NCBI GenBank assembly: GCA_964462945.1
Contig: CAYWZW010000001.1
Span: forward strand, 62,001-126,000
Source of the DNA: GCA-020343675 sp964462945
Lineage (GTDB): Bacteria > Planctomycetota > Phycisphaerae > Sedimentisphaerales > Anaerobacaceae
Direction: 5' to 3'
Length of the DNA stretch: 64,000 nucleotides
Shown: positions 8,501 through 15,247 of the stretch, piece by piece
Position numbering within the stretch: position 1 is the stretch's first letter
How the letters are laid out: every line of letters starts with the position of its first letter
Notes under the pieces: generated by a model
The model's input: the letters and a program-made list of their open reading frames with translations, nothing else
Told to the model about the DNA's origin: nothing
Databases searched by the model: none
Translations under genes and position numbers: made by a program

Positions 8501-8836
8501 TGCCTGACCTGTCACCAGCCACACCCCCCGCATCCCTTCGACTACGCTCAGGACAGGCTTGCTGGCGCAAGACAGCAGCGGGGACCGTCCTTCGACTCCG
8601 CTCAGTGGGCTTGGCCATCCCTTTCGGGAGATGGTGAGCCTGTCGAACCATTTCTGAGGCCGCAAGCGAGCCGGGGGCTCTGTGTCGATTGTCACGGCGC
8701 CGAGACGCTGTGGCGTTTCCTCTACTATCACAAAGAGCGACGTAATCCCTACCCCGAACGAAATCCCACTGCGCCCTCACAGGCCGCCGACAACGAGAAC
8801 TCTGTCGGCAATCCCAGCACGCTTACACCGAAATAG
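5555..8836 (+). CDS. Giant 26-heme c-type cytochrome
   Basis: ATG 5555 directly follows the stop of the NHL gene; the product has 1093 residues. A signal peptide covers about residues 1-33 (VCAVLLLLTLGV, then ...GLGQ). I count 26 CXXCH motifs, from CAICH near residue 43 to CVDCH near the C-terminus, many followed by a second His as in CHDPHSP, CHPVHDP and CHDIHQK, typical of doubled-CXXCH outer-surface cytochromes. Segments 7124-7555 and 7598-7966 are an internal duplication of about 130 residues (CHxDKLG, SVHDPA, CIDCHPVH, CETCHR, ENLP, CTTCHDIH). Between haem sites lie translated repeats (7292-7399, 7970-8095, 8416-8437, 8535-8650) that lack haem motifs and look like foreign linkers. The protein is likely a nanowire-like conduit at or beyond the outer membrane, ending the electron chain of the cluster. 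Confidence 0.9.
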   Translation: MTMLRLALLTKPPHVCAVLLLLTLGVDQPGLGQEVMPNSSKECAICHIRWVHAFERTDPQAGPMEMVLDRQAGSGDMCLSCHDGSVTDSRFKVWSTRHHTTDSVPSAAVHIPTETFPLDAQGWMTCATCHTAHAVPDSSDLKTVIFLRQPNVDSSLCLACHPEHAAKNDFQHPLGDVNYPIPQEILEAGGKTSAEGHTVICQTCHEPHGARNAWMLVLPPSKLCIACHTDKSPQTAPPAGAPMHHIGQAYPGFKPPAGLLDEKATFGSNGELSCLSCHRLHDASGAKPLLIRKNQDSSLCLDCHEKEKAVLESPHDLRLSSADTVNAGGQTASASGPCGACHRIHGWARDVPETHRPHSSGCMECHQPGGPGSRNRPYVDAHPVGTPVPEDMPAPLPLDEATRSIGCLTCHDPHSPRRSQAGAEAALAPPAGSSAAAPRSFLRHEGSGLCVLCHDEHTDLPGQPHDPATFGPAACDRLALHPSVGPCRVCHTTHNARGPHLWARTPATAPVSSGEDRNGGRIADLCGACHQDKLGVQNSVHDPASAEWAQKLGFVSKGSCIDCHPVHDPNEEGGIWGALMIIGDFQKEDFRRDLQDHSVILSKNIENRKSKIENRSCETCHRAGAPGKAMETEHIGKTLATTIENLPENMRVDPDRKIICTTCHDIHQKPQSPKLLVAPVPNLCDICHKDKLGIQGSVHDPATAEWVSKLGSPAGGQGFVSRGPCIDCHPVHGPRGKGGIWAAIGGEDTSAQSCETCHRSGAPGQAVETPHLRKILDTMPENLPDNMTVDRERRIVCTTCHDIHMTIGDWQLAIGDFQTSLPTGKIANRKSKIENRSGPLPDSASCGPSGVCLVCHRQAQGIIGTLHDLRTSAPDARNVRGETAIESGPCGSCHLVHRDPSTGGVWAQGSTLEGKYGTGLCTCCHRQGECASTRVPKYLDHPDVPLVNRARPDQPARRKAGQPGYAPTFDSRGQPSPTGAISCLTCHQPHPPHPFDYAQDRLAGARQQRGPSFDSAQWAWPSLSGDGEPVEPFLRPQASRGLCVDCHGAETLWRFLYYHKERRNPYPERNPTAPSQAADNENSVGNPSTLTPK
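7292..7399 (+). repeat. Composite dispersed repeat inserted in frame in the 26-heme gene
   Basis: The stretch joins ATAATTGGCGATTTTC-type sequence, a GGATTTACAGGACC...TTATCCTGTC motif, and a short tandem of the heptamer-like unit AAAATCG (7366-7399). Against the sister copy of the internal duplication, where the linker is only IGGEDTSAQ, it is extra sequence of about 28 codons. It is translated, with no stop, into a linker containing IENRKSKIENRS. The tandem AAAATCG unit recurs at 8030-8061. Confidence 0.7.
7970..8062 (+). repeat. GATTGGC / AAAATCG tandem repeats inserted in frame
   Basis: Here GATTGGC-like units repeat four to five times (7972-8005), followed by AAATCGAAAATCCAAAATCGAAAATC-type sequence up to 8061. 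It replaces the normal linker after the CTTCH haem motif and reads as IGDWQLAIGDF ... NRKSKIENRS. The last part shares IENRS with the insertion at 7292-7399, so both come from the same repeat family. Confidence 0.7.
8063..8095 (+). repeat. Repeat family G, copy 1 (two hairpins, in frame)
   Basis: TCCGGCCCCTTGCCGGA followed by CCGCCTCCTGCGGG forms two small palindromes. The same unit, with a few changes, occurs in inverted orientation at 14307-14339 inside another gene. Here it is translated as GPLPDSASCG between two haem sites. Confidence 0.65.
8416..8437 (+). repeat. Palindromic repeat family A, copy 3 (in frame)
   Basis: Identical in sequence to the copy at 1791-1812 and again read as PARRKAG, now in the C-terminal region of the 26-heme cytochrome. 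Confidence 0.85.
8535..8650 (+). repeat. Repeat family B, two damaged copies in frame
   Basis: The core is CCTTCGACTCCGCTCAG...ATGGTGAGCCTGTCGAACCA. One partial copy (8535-8560) and one interrupted copy (8589-8650) lie next to each other near the end of the 26-heme gene, translated as FDYAQDR and FDSAQ...GEPVEP. Other copies are at 8839-8898 and, inverted, at 12285-12322. Confidence 0.75.
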
Positions 8837-8838
8837 GA

Positions 8839-8898
8839 CCCTTCGACTCCGCTGAGGATGGTGAGCCTTGGCCGCCGGCAGGCGAGCCTGTCGAACCA
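8839..8898 (+). repeat. Repeat family B, intergenic copy
   Basis: CCCTTCGACTCCGCTGAGGA ... GAGCCTGTCGAACCA begins just after the stop of the 26-heme gene. It is split by a GGCCGCCGGCAGGC-like insert. No gene is present here. Confidence 0.75.
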
Positions 8899-8935
8899 CA
8901 AACCGCTCCGTCACAGTGCGATCTGATGGAGTTTG

Positions 8936-8984
8936 GTGTCGCGGGCATCTTGCCCGCGATTCGAGGGCGGGCCGCCCTCGACAC
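8936..8984 (+). repeat. Repeat family C, copy 1 (nested palindromes)
   Basis: It starts GTGTCGCGGGC and ends GCCCTCGACAC. Inside are the hairpins CGCGGGCATCTTGCCCGCG and GAGGGCGGGCCGCCCTC. A related copy lies in frame at 50289-50337. Following the cytochrome operon, it may also act as a transcript-end structure, though no T-run follows. Confidence 0.65.
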
Positions 8985-9050
8985 GGCGCTCTCTTGGCTT
9001 TGTGAGCAGAAAATAGTATATTTGCTTTCGAATTCGAAAAGGAGACATTG

Positions 9051-10136
9051 ATGCGTATTCGTAAAGTACTTACCGAAGCACTGTTGACAGTGTGCTGTTT
9101 CTCTGCCGATGCTTTTTGCATCGAGCCGGTAAACTCAAACCTCAGCCCGACGGCACGGGAGGTCCTCAATTACCTGGCCTCTACCTACCAGACCAAGATG
9201 CTCTGTGGATACAATGTGTATGTCCACACTCCCGACGACTATGAGCAAACGGCAAAGCAGGGCGCCATCTGGGGCCGGGACATACGCTGGCTCGGAGAGC
9301 CTTCGGCCATAGCGAATCATGCCAAGAAATACGGCTACATACTAACACTCCACTGGCATTGGTTTTACAACGACGATTCAGCATGGACAAGCGAACGCAA
9401 GAATCCGGTGGATGTTGCCAAGATCGTGACCCCTGGAACTAACGAACACCGACAAGCCATCACTGAGATGGCCGCCGCTGCGGACGCTCTCCAGATTCTG
9501 GAGGATGCCGATGTTCCGGTGCTGTGGCGTCCCTTGCACGAGATCGATGGCGGGTGGTTTTGGTGGACGGACAAGGACACCCCCGAAAACACGGCCAAGC
9601 TCTGGCGTATGATGTATGATTACCTCACATGCACACGCAAACTGGATAACCTGATTTGGGTTTACAGTGCCGGCGTGGGCATGGTCGATCTGGCCTTGGG
9701 CAAGGAGGTGGTTGCCTCTTCCGGCGAGTCGCCTCAAAAAGCGGTGGACGGTGACTATCATTCGACCTGGTTAAGCGGCAAGAATGAAGATGAATGGATC
9801 TATGTTGATCTGGGACAAGTCTGTAAGCTTAGTCACGTCAATCTGCTGTGGGGCTGGAAAATACATGCCGAGGATTACTCCATTGATGTGGCCCTCAAGG
9901 ATCCAAATGTGCCTGCCAGTTGGACCACTGTTTATTCCGAAACCGGCCGCCCCTACATAACCTGGGAGGCCACGTACCGAATCGGCTTTGCGACGACGCC
10001 CGCCCGGTACGTCCGGATGCATGCGACGAAGCGAGCCGGACGACAGACATGGGGCGGCTATCAACTCGCAGCGTTCGAGGTTCCCGTCCACTCCAAAAGC
10101 GTTCAGAATGGGGTTTCGTCGCATTCAACAAACTAA
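9051..10136 (+). CDS. Truncated GH26-like domain fused to F5/8 type C (discoidin) domain
   Basis: I choose ATG 9051, six bases after AAAAGGAG, over the TTG three bases earlier. The product has 361 residues with a signal peptide at about 1-24. Residues 27-208 match the first half of a family 26 glycoside hydrolase (beta-mannanase type): GYNVYVHTPDDY, WGRDIRW, LTLHWHWF, and RPLHEIDGGWFWW with the acid/base Glu164. After LIWVYSAG the hydrolase sequence stops and a discoidin-like carbohydrate-binding domain follows (VVASSGESPQKAVDGDYHSTWLS, YVDLGQ, PARYVRMH). The second half of the TIM barrel, which carries the catalytic nucleophile, is missing, so hydrolysis is doubtful. It may be a binding protein or the product of a deletion. 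It stands between the cytochrome operon and a PQQ-type propeller. Confidence 0.8.
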   Translation: MRIRKVLTEALLTVCCFSADAFCIEPVNSNLSPTAREVLNYLASTYQTKMLCGYNVYVHTPDDYEQTAKQGAIWGRDIRWLGEPSAIANHAKKYGYILTLHWHWFYNDDSAWTSERKNPVDVAKIVTPGTNEHRQAITEMAAAADALQILEDADVPVLWRPLHEIDGGWFWWTDKDTPENTAKLWRMMYDYLTCTRKLDNLIWVYSAGVGMVDLALGKEVVASSGESPQKAVDGDYHSTWLSGKNEDEWIYVDLGQVCKLSHVNLLWGWKIHAEDYSIDVALKDPNVPASWTTVYSETGRPYITWEATYRIGFATTPARYVRMHATKRAGRQTWGGYQLAAFEVPVHSKSVQNGVSSHSTN

Positions 10137-10219
10137 AGTGTTCTTGTGCTGATTGACGAAGCCCCGGCATAGCCAACCCTTATGGATTATCAATTTGAAC
10201 TTGTGGAGAAAGTAACGTG

Positions 10220-11533
10220 ATGACCCTTAGAAAAGCATTACTTCTGTTGTCCACTGGAGTTTTACTATCTGCCGGTCGCTCTTCTGCAAGTGATTGGCCC
10301 CACTGGCGCGGACCGTTTCGCAATGGCTCAACCGACGAGAAAAACCTGCCGGCCACCTGGACCAAAACGGAGAACATTTCCTGGGTTGCACCTCTGCCCG
10401 GCCACAGTTCGGCTACCCCTGTCATCGCCGGCGGCAAGGTCTTCGTAAGCTCGATGGACAGAGCCAGCGACGATCTGCTTGCTCTGTGCCTCGATGCCCG
10501 AAGCGGCAAGGAATTGTGGCGCAGAAAAATAGCGGCGTCCGATCGAGAAGTGCCCCGCAATGATCTGGCCACACCGTCACCCGTGACGGACGGCAAGTAC
10601 GTTTACTTCATGTACGGCTCCGGTGATTTGGCCGGGCTGGACTACGAGGGGAACGTCCTTTGGTCCGGCAATCTCGAGGCTGAATACGGCAACGTCTCGG
10701 TAAAATATGGCTACAGCTCAAGCCCGCTGCTGTACGACGACAAGCTTTTTATCCTTATCCAGCGGCGCCACACCGCCTATCGCTTTCCCAACAGCACAAC
10801 GCTCGACGCACTCATACTCGCTGTGGATCCAAAAACGGGAAAGAACCTCTGGAAGCAGCCTCGCCGGACCGAGGCACTGGATGAATCGCTTGACTCCTAC
10901 AGCTCGCCGATACCGCATGAACATTCCGGACGTGCCGAGATTCTCGTCATGGGCGGCGACTACGTGACCTCCAACGACCCCGCGACCGGCAGAGAACTGT
11001 GGCGATACGGGTACTCCCGGCAGAAGAGCACCAGAGATCGCAACATCAGCTCTCCGGTCGCCGGCGAGGGGCTGGTCTTTGGCGCCCCGCCCAGGGGCAG
11101 CAAGGGCCTTCTGGCCTTCAAGAGTGGCGGAGAGGGCGCTCTCGCTGACGACTATATCGCCTGGAGATTTGACGGCCCATCGCCGGACTGCAGCACACCC
11201 CTCTATTACAAGGGTAACGTCTATGTCCTTGGTGACAGAAAGGGGGGAGTCCTGACCTGCCTCGATGCCAGGACAGGCCGGCAGAAATGGCAGGGCAAGC
11301 TGGGCGGCAGTACTCCCTGGTGGGCCTCTGTCACAGCCGGGGATGACAAGCTCTACTGTATCAGCGAAGCCCGCGAGGCTGTTGCGCTTGCCGCCGGAGA
11401 TGCAGGATTCAAGATACTGTGCCGAATTGACATGGAGGATAAGCCGGTGCAGGCGTCGATTGCAATCGCGGAGGGACACCTTTTTATCCGCACGGCAAGC
11501 AAGCTGTTCTGCGTCGGCAATCAGATGCGGTAA
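10220..11533 (+). CDS. Exported PQQ-like beta-propeller protein
   Basis: ATG 10220 is used, with GTG at 10217 as alternative; GGAGAAAG lies upstream. The 437-residue product has a signal peptide (LLLLSTGVLLSAGRSSA) and starts with WPHWRGPFRNG, the opening typical of planctomycete PQQ-repeat (BamB-like) proteins. Blades with the pattern LDARSGKELWRRKI, VDPKTGKNLWKQP, NDPATGRELWRYG and LDARTGRQKWQGK are spread over the whole length, suggesting an eight-bladed propeller. The family includes scaffolds and quinoprotein-like domains. I see no clear catalytic or haem site, so a binding or structural role is more likely than enzymatic activity. It faces the convergent C13-like gene, whose stop lies about 10 bases away. 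Confidence 0.87.
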   Translation: MTLRKALLLLSTGVLLSAGRSSASDWPHWRGPFRNGSTDEKNLPATWTKTENISWVAPLPGHSSATPVIAGGKVFVSSMDRASDDLLALCLDARSGKELWRRKIAASDREVPRNDLATPSPVTDGKYVYFMYGSGDLAGLDYEGNVLWSGNLEAEYGNVSVKYGYSSSPLLYDDKLFILIQRRHTAYRFPNSTTLDALILAVDPKTGKNLWKQPRRTEALDESLDSYSSPIPHEHSGRAEILVMGGDYVTSNDPATGRELWRYGYSRQKSTRDRNISSPVAGEGLVFGAPPRGSKGLLAFKSGGEGALADDYIAWRFDGPSPDCSTPLYYKGNVYVLGDRKGGVLTCLDARTGRQKWQGKLGGSTPWWASVTAGDDKLYCISEAREAVALAAGDAGFKILCRIDMEDKPVQASIAIAEGHLFIRTASKLFCVGNQMR

Positions 11534-11543
11534 GAGAGTGAGG

Positions 11544-12815
11544 CTACTTTAGACCATTGTCGGTCTCGTCGGTCTGCTCATAGATTCGAGCGATGTCGCA
11601 GAGGACTTTTTCGAGTCGCCGGAAGTACTCGTCTTGCGGGAAGCCCTCTTTGGCATCTCGCAGCTTAACGACCTCCAGCTCCAGCCGATCTCGCGTGGCC
11701 CTCAGTTGGGGCGGTATCCTGTTCTCGGCCGGGCTTTGGACCAAGTGAAACTGGCCGGCGCGATAGCCGTCAAGCGAGGCGCCGGCCTGCGCCTTTTGCA
11801 CGGGCCGAACGCCGGCAAACCAGTCGGGCCGCGTGCCCAGCCGGTCCCCATTGTCGTCGAGCAGGGCGTGTTCGGTGGCCAGGCGCCCGGCGGCCCGGTA
11901 GAATTCGTCAACGCCAGCCGAGGCCATCAAGAACGCTTCGAGCACGGACGTTTGACCATCCTTGTCAAGATCCGCCTGGGGGTCCGCGATCGCCCCGGCC
12001 AAAAACTGGCCAAACCGCGTGTAATTCTGCTCGAACCCGCTCTTGGTCGCGGTAATCACCACCCGAGGGTGTCCCGTGGAGACACGCTCCGGCGCCGACA
12101 ACGTGCTCAGGAAAGGGCCGCTGGAGGACGCCGTATTGATCACAATAACGGGCCGCAGCAGCGGCTTGAGCCACTCATTCAATTCGTCCGCCGAAAAGTC
12201 CGGGCCTCGCAGATTGAATTTCGCCGTCCTGCCGTCAAAGGTCCCATGCCCGATCAGGACCAGCCACAGAGCGGCAGTGGTTTGTGGTTCGACAGGCTCA
12301 CCATCCTGAGCGGAGTCGAAGGATTGAGACTTCGTCGCCAACGCTTTTTGCAACGCCGCACGGTCATCTGCCTCCTCCACCCCAGACAACCCAATCGCGG
12401 CAAATCCGGCATCGCCTTTCGAGCAGGCTTTCTCCCAGAGACCGGCCCATTCGGCGAATTGCGATGCATACTCCGGCGTCCCGGCCGCTCCGACCACGAC
12501 GATGACGGTGGCCCTTTGTCCTAGGGACTCCTTGCGGAGAGGGTCTTGGGCGGCCGCACCGTATGCCTGGCGAGCACCCACAGCGAAAGTCAGTACGCCG
12601 GTGAGCAGGGCCCAGAAAATTCGAACAATTTTCGACCCGCCTGCCATCGGTCGGGCAGGTTTACGATTTACGATTTGCAGTTTTCGATTCAGCCACGAAG
12701 GCACAAAGGCACAAATCAGAACTCCATCAGAGCCTTCGTGTCCTGGTGTCTTTGTGGCAAAGAGATCGGCAATCGGCACTCGGCACTCGAAAATTGAAAT
12801 TCGAAATTTCATCAT
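11544..12815 (-). CDS. C13/caspase-like exported protein, probably catalytically dead
   Basis: ATG 12815 overlaps the stop of the VWA gene as ATGA and gives 423 residues. The first 56 residues are encoded by dispersed repeats, and an in-frame ATG at 12647 directly before a good signal peptide (IVRIFWALLTGVLTFAVGA) may be the older start. The core (VIVVVGAAG, LVLIGHGTFDG, VIVINTASSSGPF, VVITATKSG, LDKDGQTSVLEAF) resembles C13/caspase-fold peptidases that end many planctomycete MoxR operons. The His of GHG is present. The position expected for the catalytic Cys reads NTASSSG, with no Cys, so proteolysis is unlikely. A family B repeat (12285-12322) is read as FDSAQDGEPVEP. The last 120 residues form helices. 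Last gene of the eight-gene operon. Confidence 0.75.
   Translation of the reverse strand: MMKFRISIFECRVPIADLFATKTPGHEGSDGVLICAFVPSWLNRKLQIVNRKPARPMAGGSKIVRIFWALLTGVLTFAVGARQAYGAAAQDPLRKESLGQRATVIVVVGAAGTPEYASQFAEWAGLWEKACSKGDAGFAAIGLSGVEEADDRAALQKALATKSQSFDSAQDGEPVEPQTTAALWLVLIGHGTFDGRTAKFNLRGPDFSADELNEWLKPLLRPVIVINTASSSGPFLSTLSAPERVSTGHPRVVITATKSGFEQNYTRFGQFLAGAIADPQADLDKDGQTSVLEAFLMASAGVDEFYRAAGRLATEHALLDDNGDRLGTRPDWFAGVRPVQKAQAGASLDGYRAGQFHLVQSPAENRIPPQLRATRDRLELEVVKLRDAKEGFPQDEYFRRLEKVLCDIARIYEQTDETDNGLK
12285..12322 (-). repeat. Repeat family B, inverted copy in frame in the C13-like gene
   Basis: This is the complete 38-base form of the repeat whose core is CTTCGACTCCGCTCAGGA ... GAGCCTGTCGAACCA, on the minus strand. 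Its frame is open and adds FDSAQDGEPVEP to the protein between an alpha-helical part and the GHG motif. Confidence 0.8.
12636..12659 (-). repeat. Repeat family F, copy 1
   Basis: A 24-base imperfect palindrome (CCTGCCCGACC / GATGGCAGGCGGG on the minus strand). It is identical to bases 39790-39813 on the plus strand, about 27 kb away. Here it supplies the ATG at 12647 and the residues around it. Confidence 0.75.
12660..12806. repeat. Repeat-derived block at the VWA/C13-like gene junction
   Basis: It contains TTTACGATTTACGATTTGC, the inverted pair CACGAAGGCACAAAGGCAC / CTTTGTGGCAAAG, and CGGCAATCGGCACTCGGCAC with GAAATTGAAATTCGAAATT-type runs. All are low-complexity direct or inverted repeats of the kind seen elsewhere in the window. 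The block lies between the ATGA overlap and the signal peptide of the C13-like protein and is open in that frame. Confidence 0.6.
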
Positions 12816-15247
12816 GGCATCCCCTTCCAGCGGCGCAGGGCCCATTCGCCGACAAAGCACGCCAGAACAAGCAGGAAAACCGCCGGAAGGATCCCCTTCA
12901 AATCCCACAGCGGCGTGACCCAGGTCTCCGTGATCGGGGCCTCACGATGAGGCAGGCCGCGAGCAAAGCTGCTCAACGCATCCAGCTCAATCATCCGGCC
13001 CCCGGTCTGCCGGGCGATTCTTTCAAGCAAGGGGCGGTTGGTTCCGATCGAGCGAAACTCACGCGCTTCGAGATCAACGGCCCAGCCGGCCTGGGCATCG
13101 CCAACCTGGAGACCCTCAGCATCGGTCACAACAGCCCGGGCCAGGTAGCTGCCGTCACAACGGGGGACGTACACGGCCTCAAACAGCCCGGCTTCGCTGT
13201 CCTGGGGACTCGTTGCGGAGAGCACCGGTTCGGCAGTCAACCGCGCCTTCTGACCCTCAGGCTCACTGACCTCTACGGCAATCGACGCATTGTCCATCGG
13301 CTCGAAATCCTTGTTGCGAACACGAACTTCAAGCACGACGGCTTCCTTGACCTGGTCGGGTTTTTGTGCGGCGTGCAGTGAGATCCGATTCGGCACGTCC
13401 GCGACCAGCCATCGCAGCATCTGTCGCCAGAATTTGTTCATGTCCTCTCGCATCTTTGGCTCTTTCATGCCCCAGCGCCACATATCGCCGACCGTCAGTG
13501 CTGCGGCACGCCCCCCGCCGTACCTTTGTACGATCAAAGCCGGCAACGGCCGCGAGGGATCGTCGCCGATGGCAGCGACAACACCCGCTCCGGCCTTGAC
13601 GGTGCTGATGCGATTGAGCACGCGAAATGCGGGCATCGCCGAGAGACGCTCCCGTTCATCCTGCTCGTTGTCGCGCAGCCGGGCCCAGGGCTGCAGCCAG
13701 CCCTCACGAGTCAAATTCAAACGAACTTCAGAAGCCGGCTGGGCCTGGGGCAGCGCGTCCAGATGCACCGGCAGAATCCGGCCGATGGGCGTTCGATAAA
13801 AGCCCCCTTGCTGAAACGAGTCTTTCCCGCCGAGCATCAGGAAGCCGCCGCCTCGCTCGGCCACAAACCGCCTGAGAAGCTCCATTTGGTCATAGGAAAA
13901 GAAGCCCGCTTCGACGTCATCGAGGATGACCGCGTGATAGCCGAACATCTCTTGCGCCCTCTTGGGAAATCCATCGCGAAGCTCCGCCTCATCACGTGTT
14001 CCCAGACGTACGAGAACCGGCTGATCGTACTGCTCTGTTTGCTCCTTGTCCTTGTTGTCAAAGCCGCGATAGAGCGGATTGGCCGCCTCGCCGATGCGCC
14101 CCCGCCAATCGTATTTCGGCTCGCGCCTGGCGACACGAAGCAGCCCGACGAGTTGCACTTGTTCGTCTTCACTGATAGCCCGCCGCAGGAATTTATATTC
14201 CCAGTTCGGTCTGCCGCTTACGTAAAGAATCCGGTACGGCCCCCTGCCGCGGTCAACGACAAGCGTGCGCTTATTGTTCGCCAGCGTGGCTTCGGACGAC
14301 CCTTGCCCCGCCGGAGGCGGGGTCCGGCCAGGGGCCGGATCGAATTGCGAATTGCGAATCTCCGGAGGCTGCGGGATTTCTTCCTTCACGTTCAGGTGAT
14401 AGAACAAGACCCCGGTCCTGTCCGGACGCAGACGAAAACGAAATATCTGTTTCTCGTCGTCCTTGGAGACACTGTAAGTCCGGCGCTCGACCAGCTTGCC
14501 GGAGTCTTCGGTCAAGTCCACGGCAATGGTCCTGCCGGCATATCCAGAAGCCTCAACGTCGGCCTGAATTGTCACCGGGGCATCCTCAAAGGACGTCTGG
14601 CTGACAGAGACATTGGTCAGCGAAATGTCCTTGGGTGGTTGGGCGGCGCCGATAGCCACCGGGTACACGGGCGGGACGCCCGACAAATCGTAGAATTGTT
14701 CGCCCTGATCCGTTGCGTTACCGTCCGTCATCAAGAGCACGCCGGCTAACGGCCTGCCCTGGTAGCGCTGCACGATTGTCCGCAGGGTCTCGCCGATCGC
14801 CGAGGCCTTGCCGTCGAAGACCAGCTCTGAGAAATCCGTCGCTCGGCGAAGCTGCGAATCGAATACGTAATTGCGGACCTGGAAATTCTCAGCCAGAGTG
14901 CCAAGCCAATCTGCCTTATCGGCCTGCAATACAGCCTGAAGAATCTGACCCCGGCTCCGGCTTCCATCGCGGTCCAGCACATTCATTCCGCTGCTGTTGT
15001 CGGCGACCACCAGAAACAGATTTGCGCCCGATTTGGCGCGTTTTCCACTCCACAGCGGCTCCACGAGACACAGTCCCAGCGCCAATACCCCCAAAAGCCT
15101 CAGACAAAAGGCAATTTTGTGGATCGCACCAAGCTCGGGTGAACGCCGGTAGGACCAGAACAGTAGCACGACGACCGTAACCAACCCAAGCACAGCCGCC
15201 CAAGCCCAAGGGCTTGCAGGGATAATGATGGACCCAAGTAACGTCAT
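12812..15247 (-). CDS. VWA / glutamine-amidotransferase-like membrane protein
   Basis: An 811-residue protein with N-terminal membrane helices (about 13-33 and 42-62), a von Willebrand factor A-like domain (LFLVVADNSSGMNV ... GVLLMTDGN), a beta-rich middle region, a class I glutamine-amidotransferase-like fold (AVILDDVEAGFFSYDQMELLRRFVAERGGGFLMLGG), and a final helix (LPAVFLLVLACFVGEWALRR). This is the usual build of the large VWA protein in planctomycete MoxR operons. The metal site reads DNSSG rather than DxSxS, so metal binding may be weakened. Two in-frame repeats (14307-14339 and 14340-14363) add EIRNSQFDPAPGRTPPPAGQ. Both ends overlap neighbours by ATGA, implying translational coupling. 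It probably sits in the inner membrane as part of a MoxR-linked assembly. Confidence 0.85.
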   Translation of the reverse strand: MTLLGSIIIPASPWAWAAVLGLVTVVVLLFWSYRRSPELGAIHKIAFCLRLLGVLALGLCLVEPLWSGKRAKSGANLFLVVADNSSGMNVLDRDGSRSRGQILQAVLQADKADWLGTLAENFQVRNYVFDSQLRRATDFSELVFDGKASAIGETLRTIVQRYQGRPLAGVLLMTDGNATDQGEQFYDLSGVPPVYPVAIGAAQPPKDISLTNVSVSQTSFEDAPVTIQADVEASGYAGRTIAVDLTEDSGKLVERRTYSVSKDDEKQIFRFRLRPDRTGVLFYHLNVKEEIPQPPEIRNSQFDPAPGRTPPPAGQGSSEATLANNKRTLVVDRGRGPYRILYVSGRPNWEYKFLRRAISEDEQVQLVGLLRVARREPKYDWRGRIGEAANPLYRGFDNKDKEQTEQYDQPVLVRLGTRDEAELRDGFPKRAQEMFGYHAVILDDVEAGFFSYDQMELLRRFVAERGGGFLMLGGKDSFQQGGFYRTPIGRILPVHLDALPQAQPASEVRLNLTREGWLQPWARLRDNEQDERERLSAMPAFRVLNRISTVKAGAGVVAAIGDDPSRPLPALIVQRYGGGRAAALTVGDMWRWGMKEPKMREDMNKFWRQMLRWLVADVPNRISLHAAQKPDQVKEAVVLEVRVRNKDFEPMDNASIAVEVSEPEGQKARLTAEPVLSATSPQDSEAGLFEAVYVPRCDGSYLARAVVTDAEGLQVGDAQAGWAVDLEAREFRSIGTNRPLLERIARQTGGRMIELDALSSFARGLPHREAPITETWVTPLWDLKGILPAVFLLVLACFVGEWALRRWKGMP
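14307..14339 (-). repeat. Repeat family G, copy 2 (in frame in the VWA gene)
   Basis: The reverse complement reads TCCGGCCCCTGGCCGGACC then CCGCCTCCGGCGGGG, matching the repeat at 8063-8095. It contributes PAPGRTPPPAG to the VWA protein. Confidence 0.65.
14340..14363 (-). repeat. GAATTGC direct repeat next to family G
   Basis: A short tandem of AATTCGC-type units lies directly beside the family G copy, as an AAAATCG tandem does at 8030-8061. The same pairing of unit types at two places suggests that the composite moved as one piece. Confidence 0.5.

Noticed and set aside
13526..14749. 407-codon frame on the plus strand
   Set aside because: It is the opposite-strand shadow of the VWA gene, with no ribosome site or domain.
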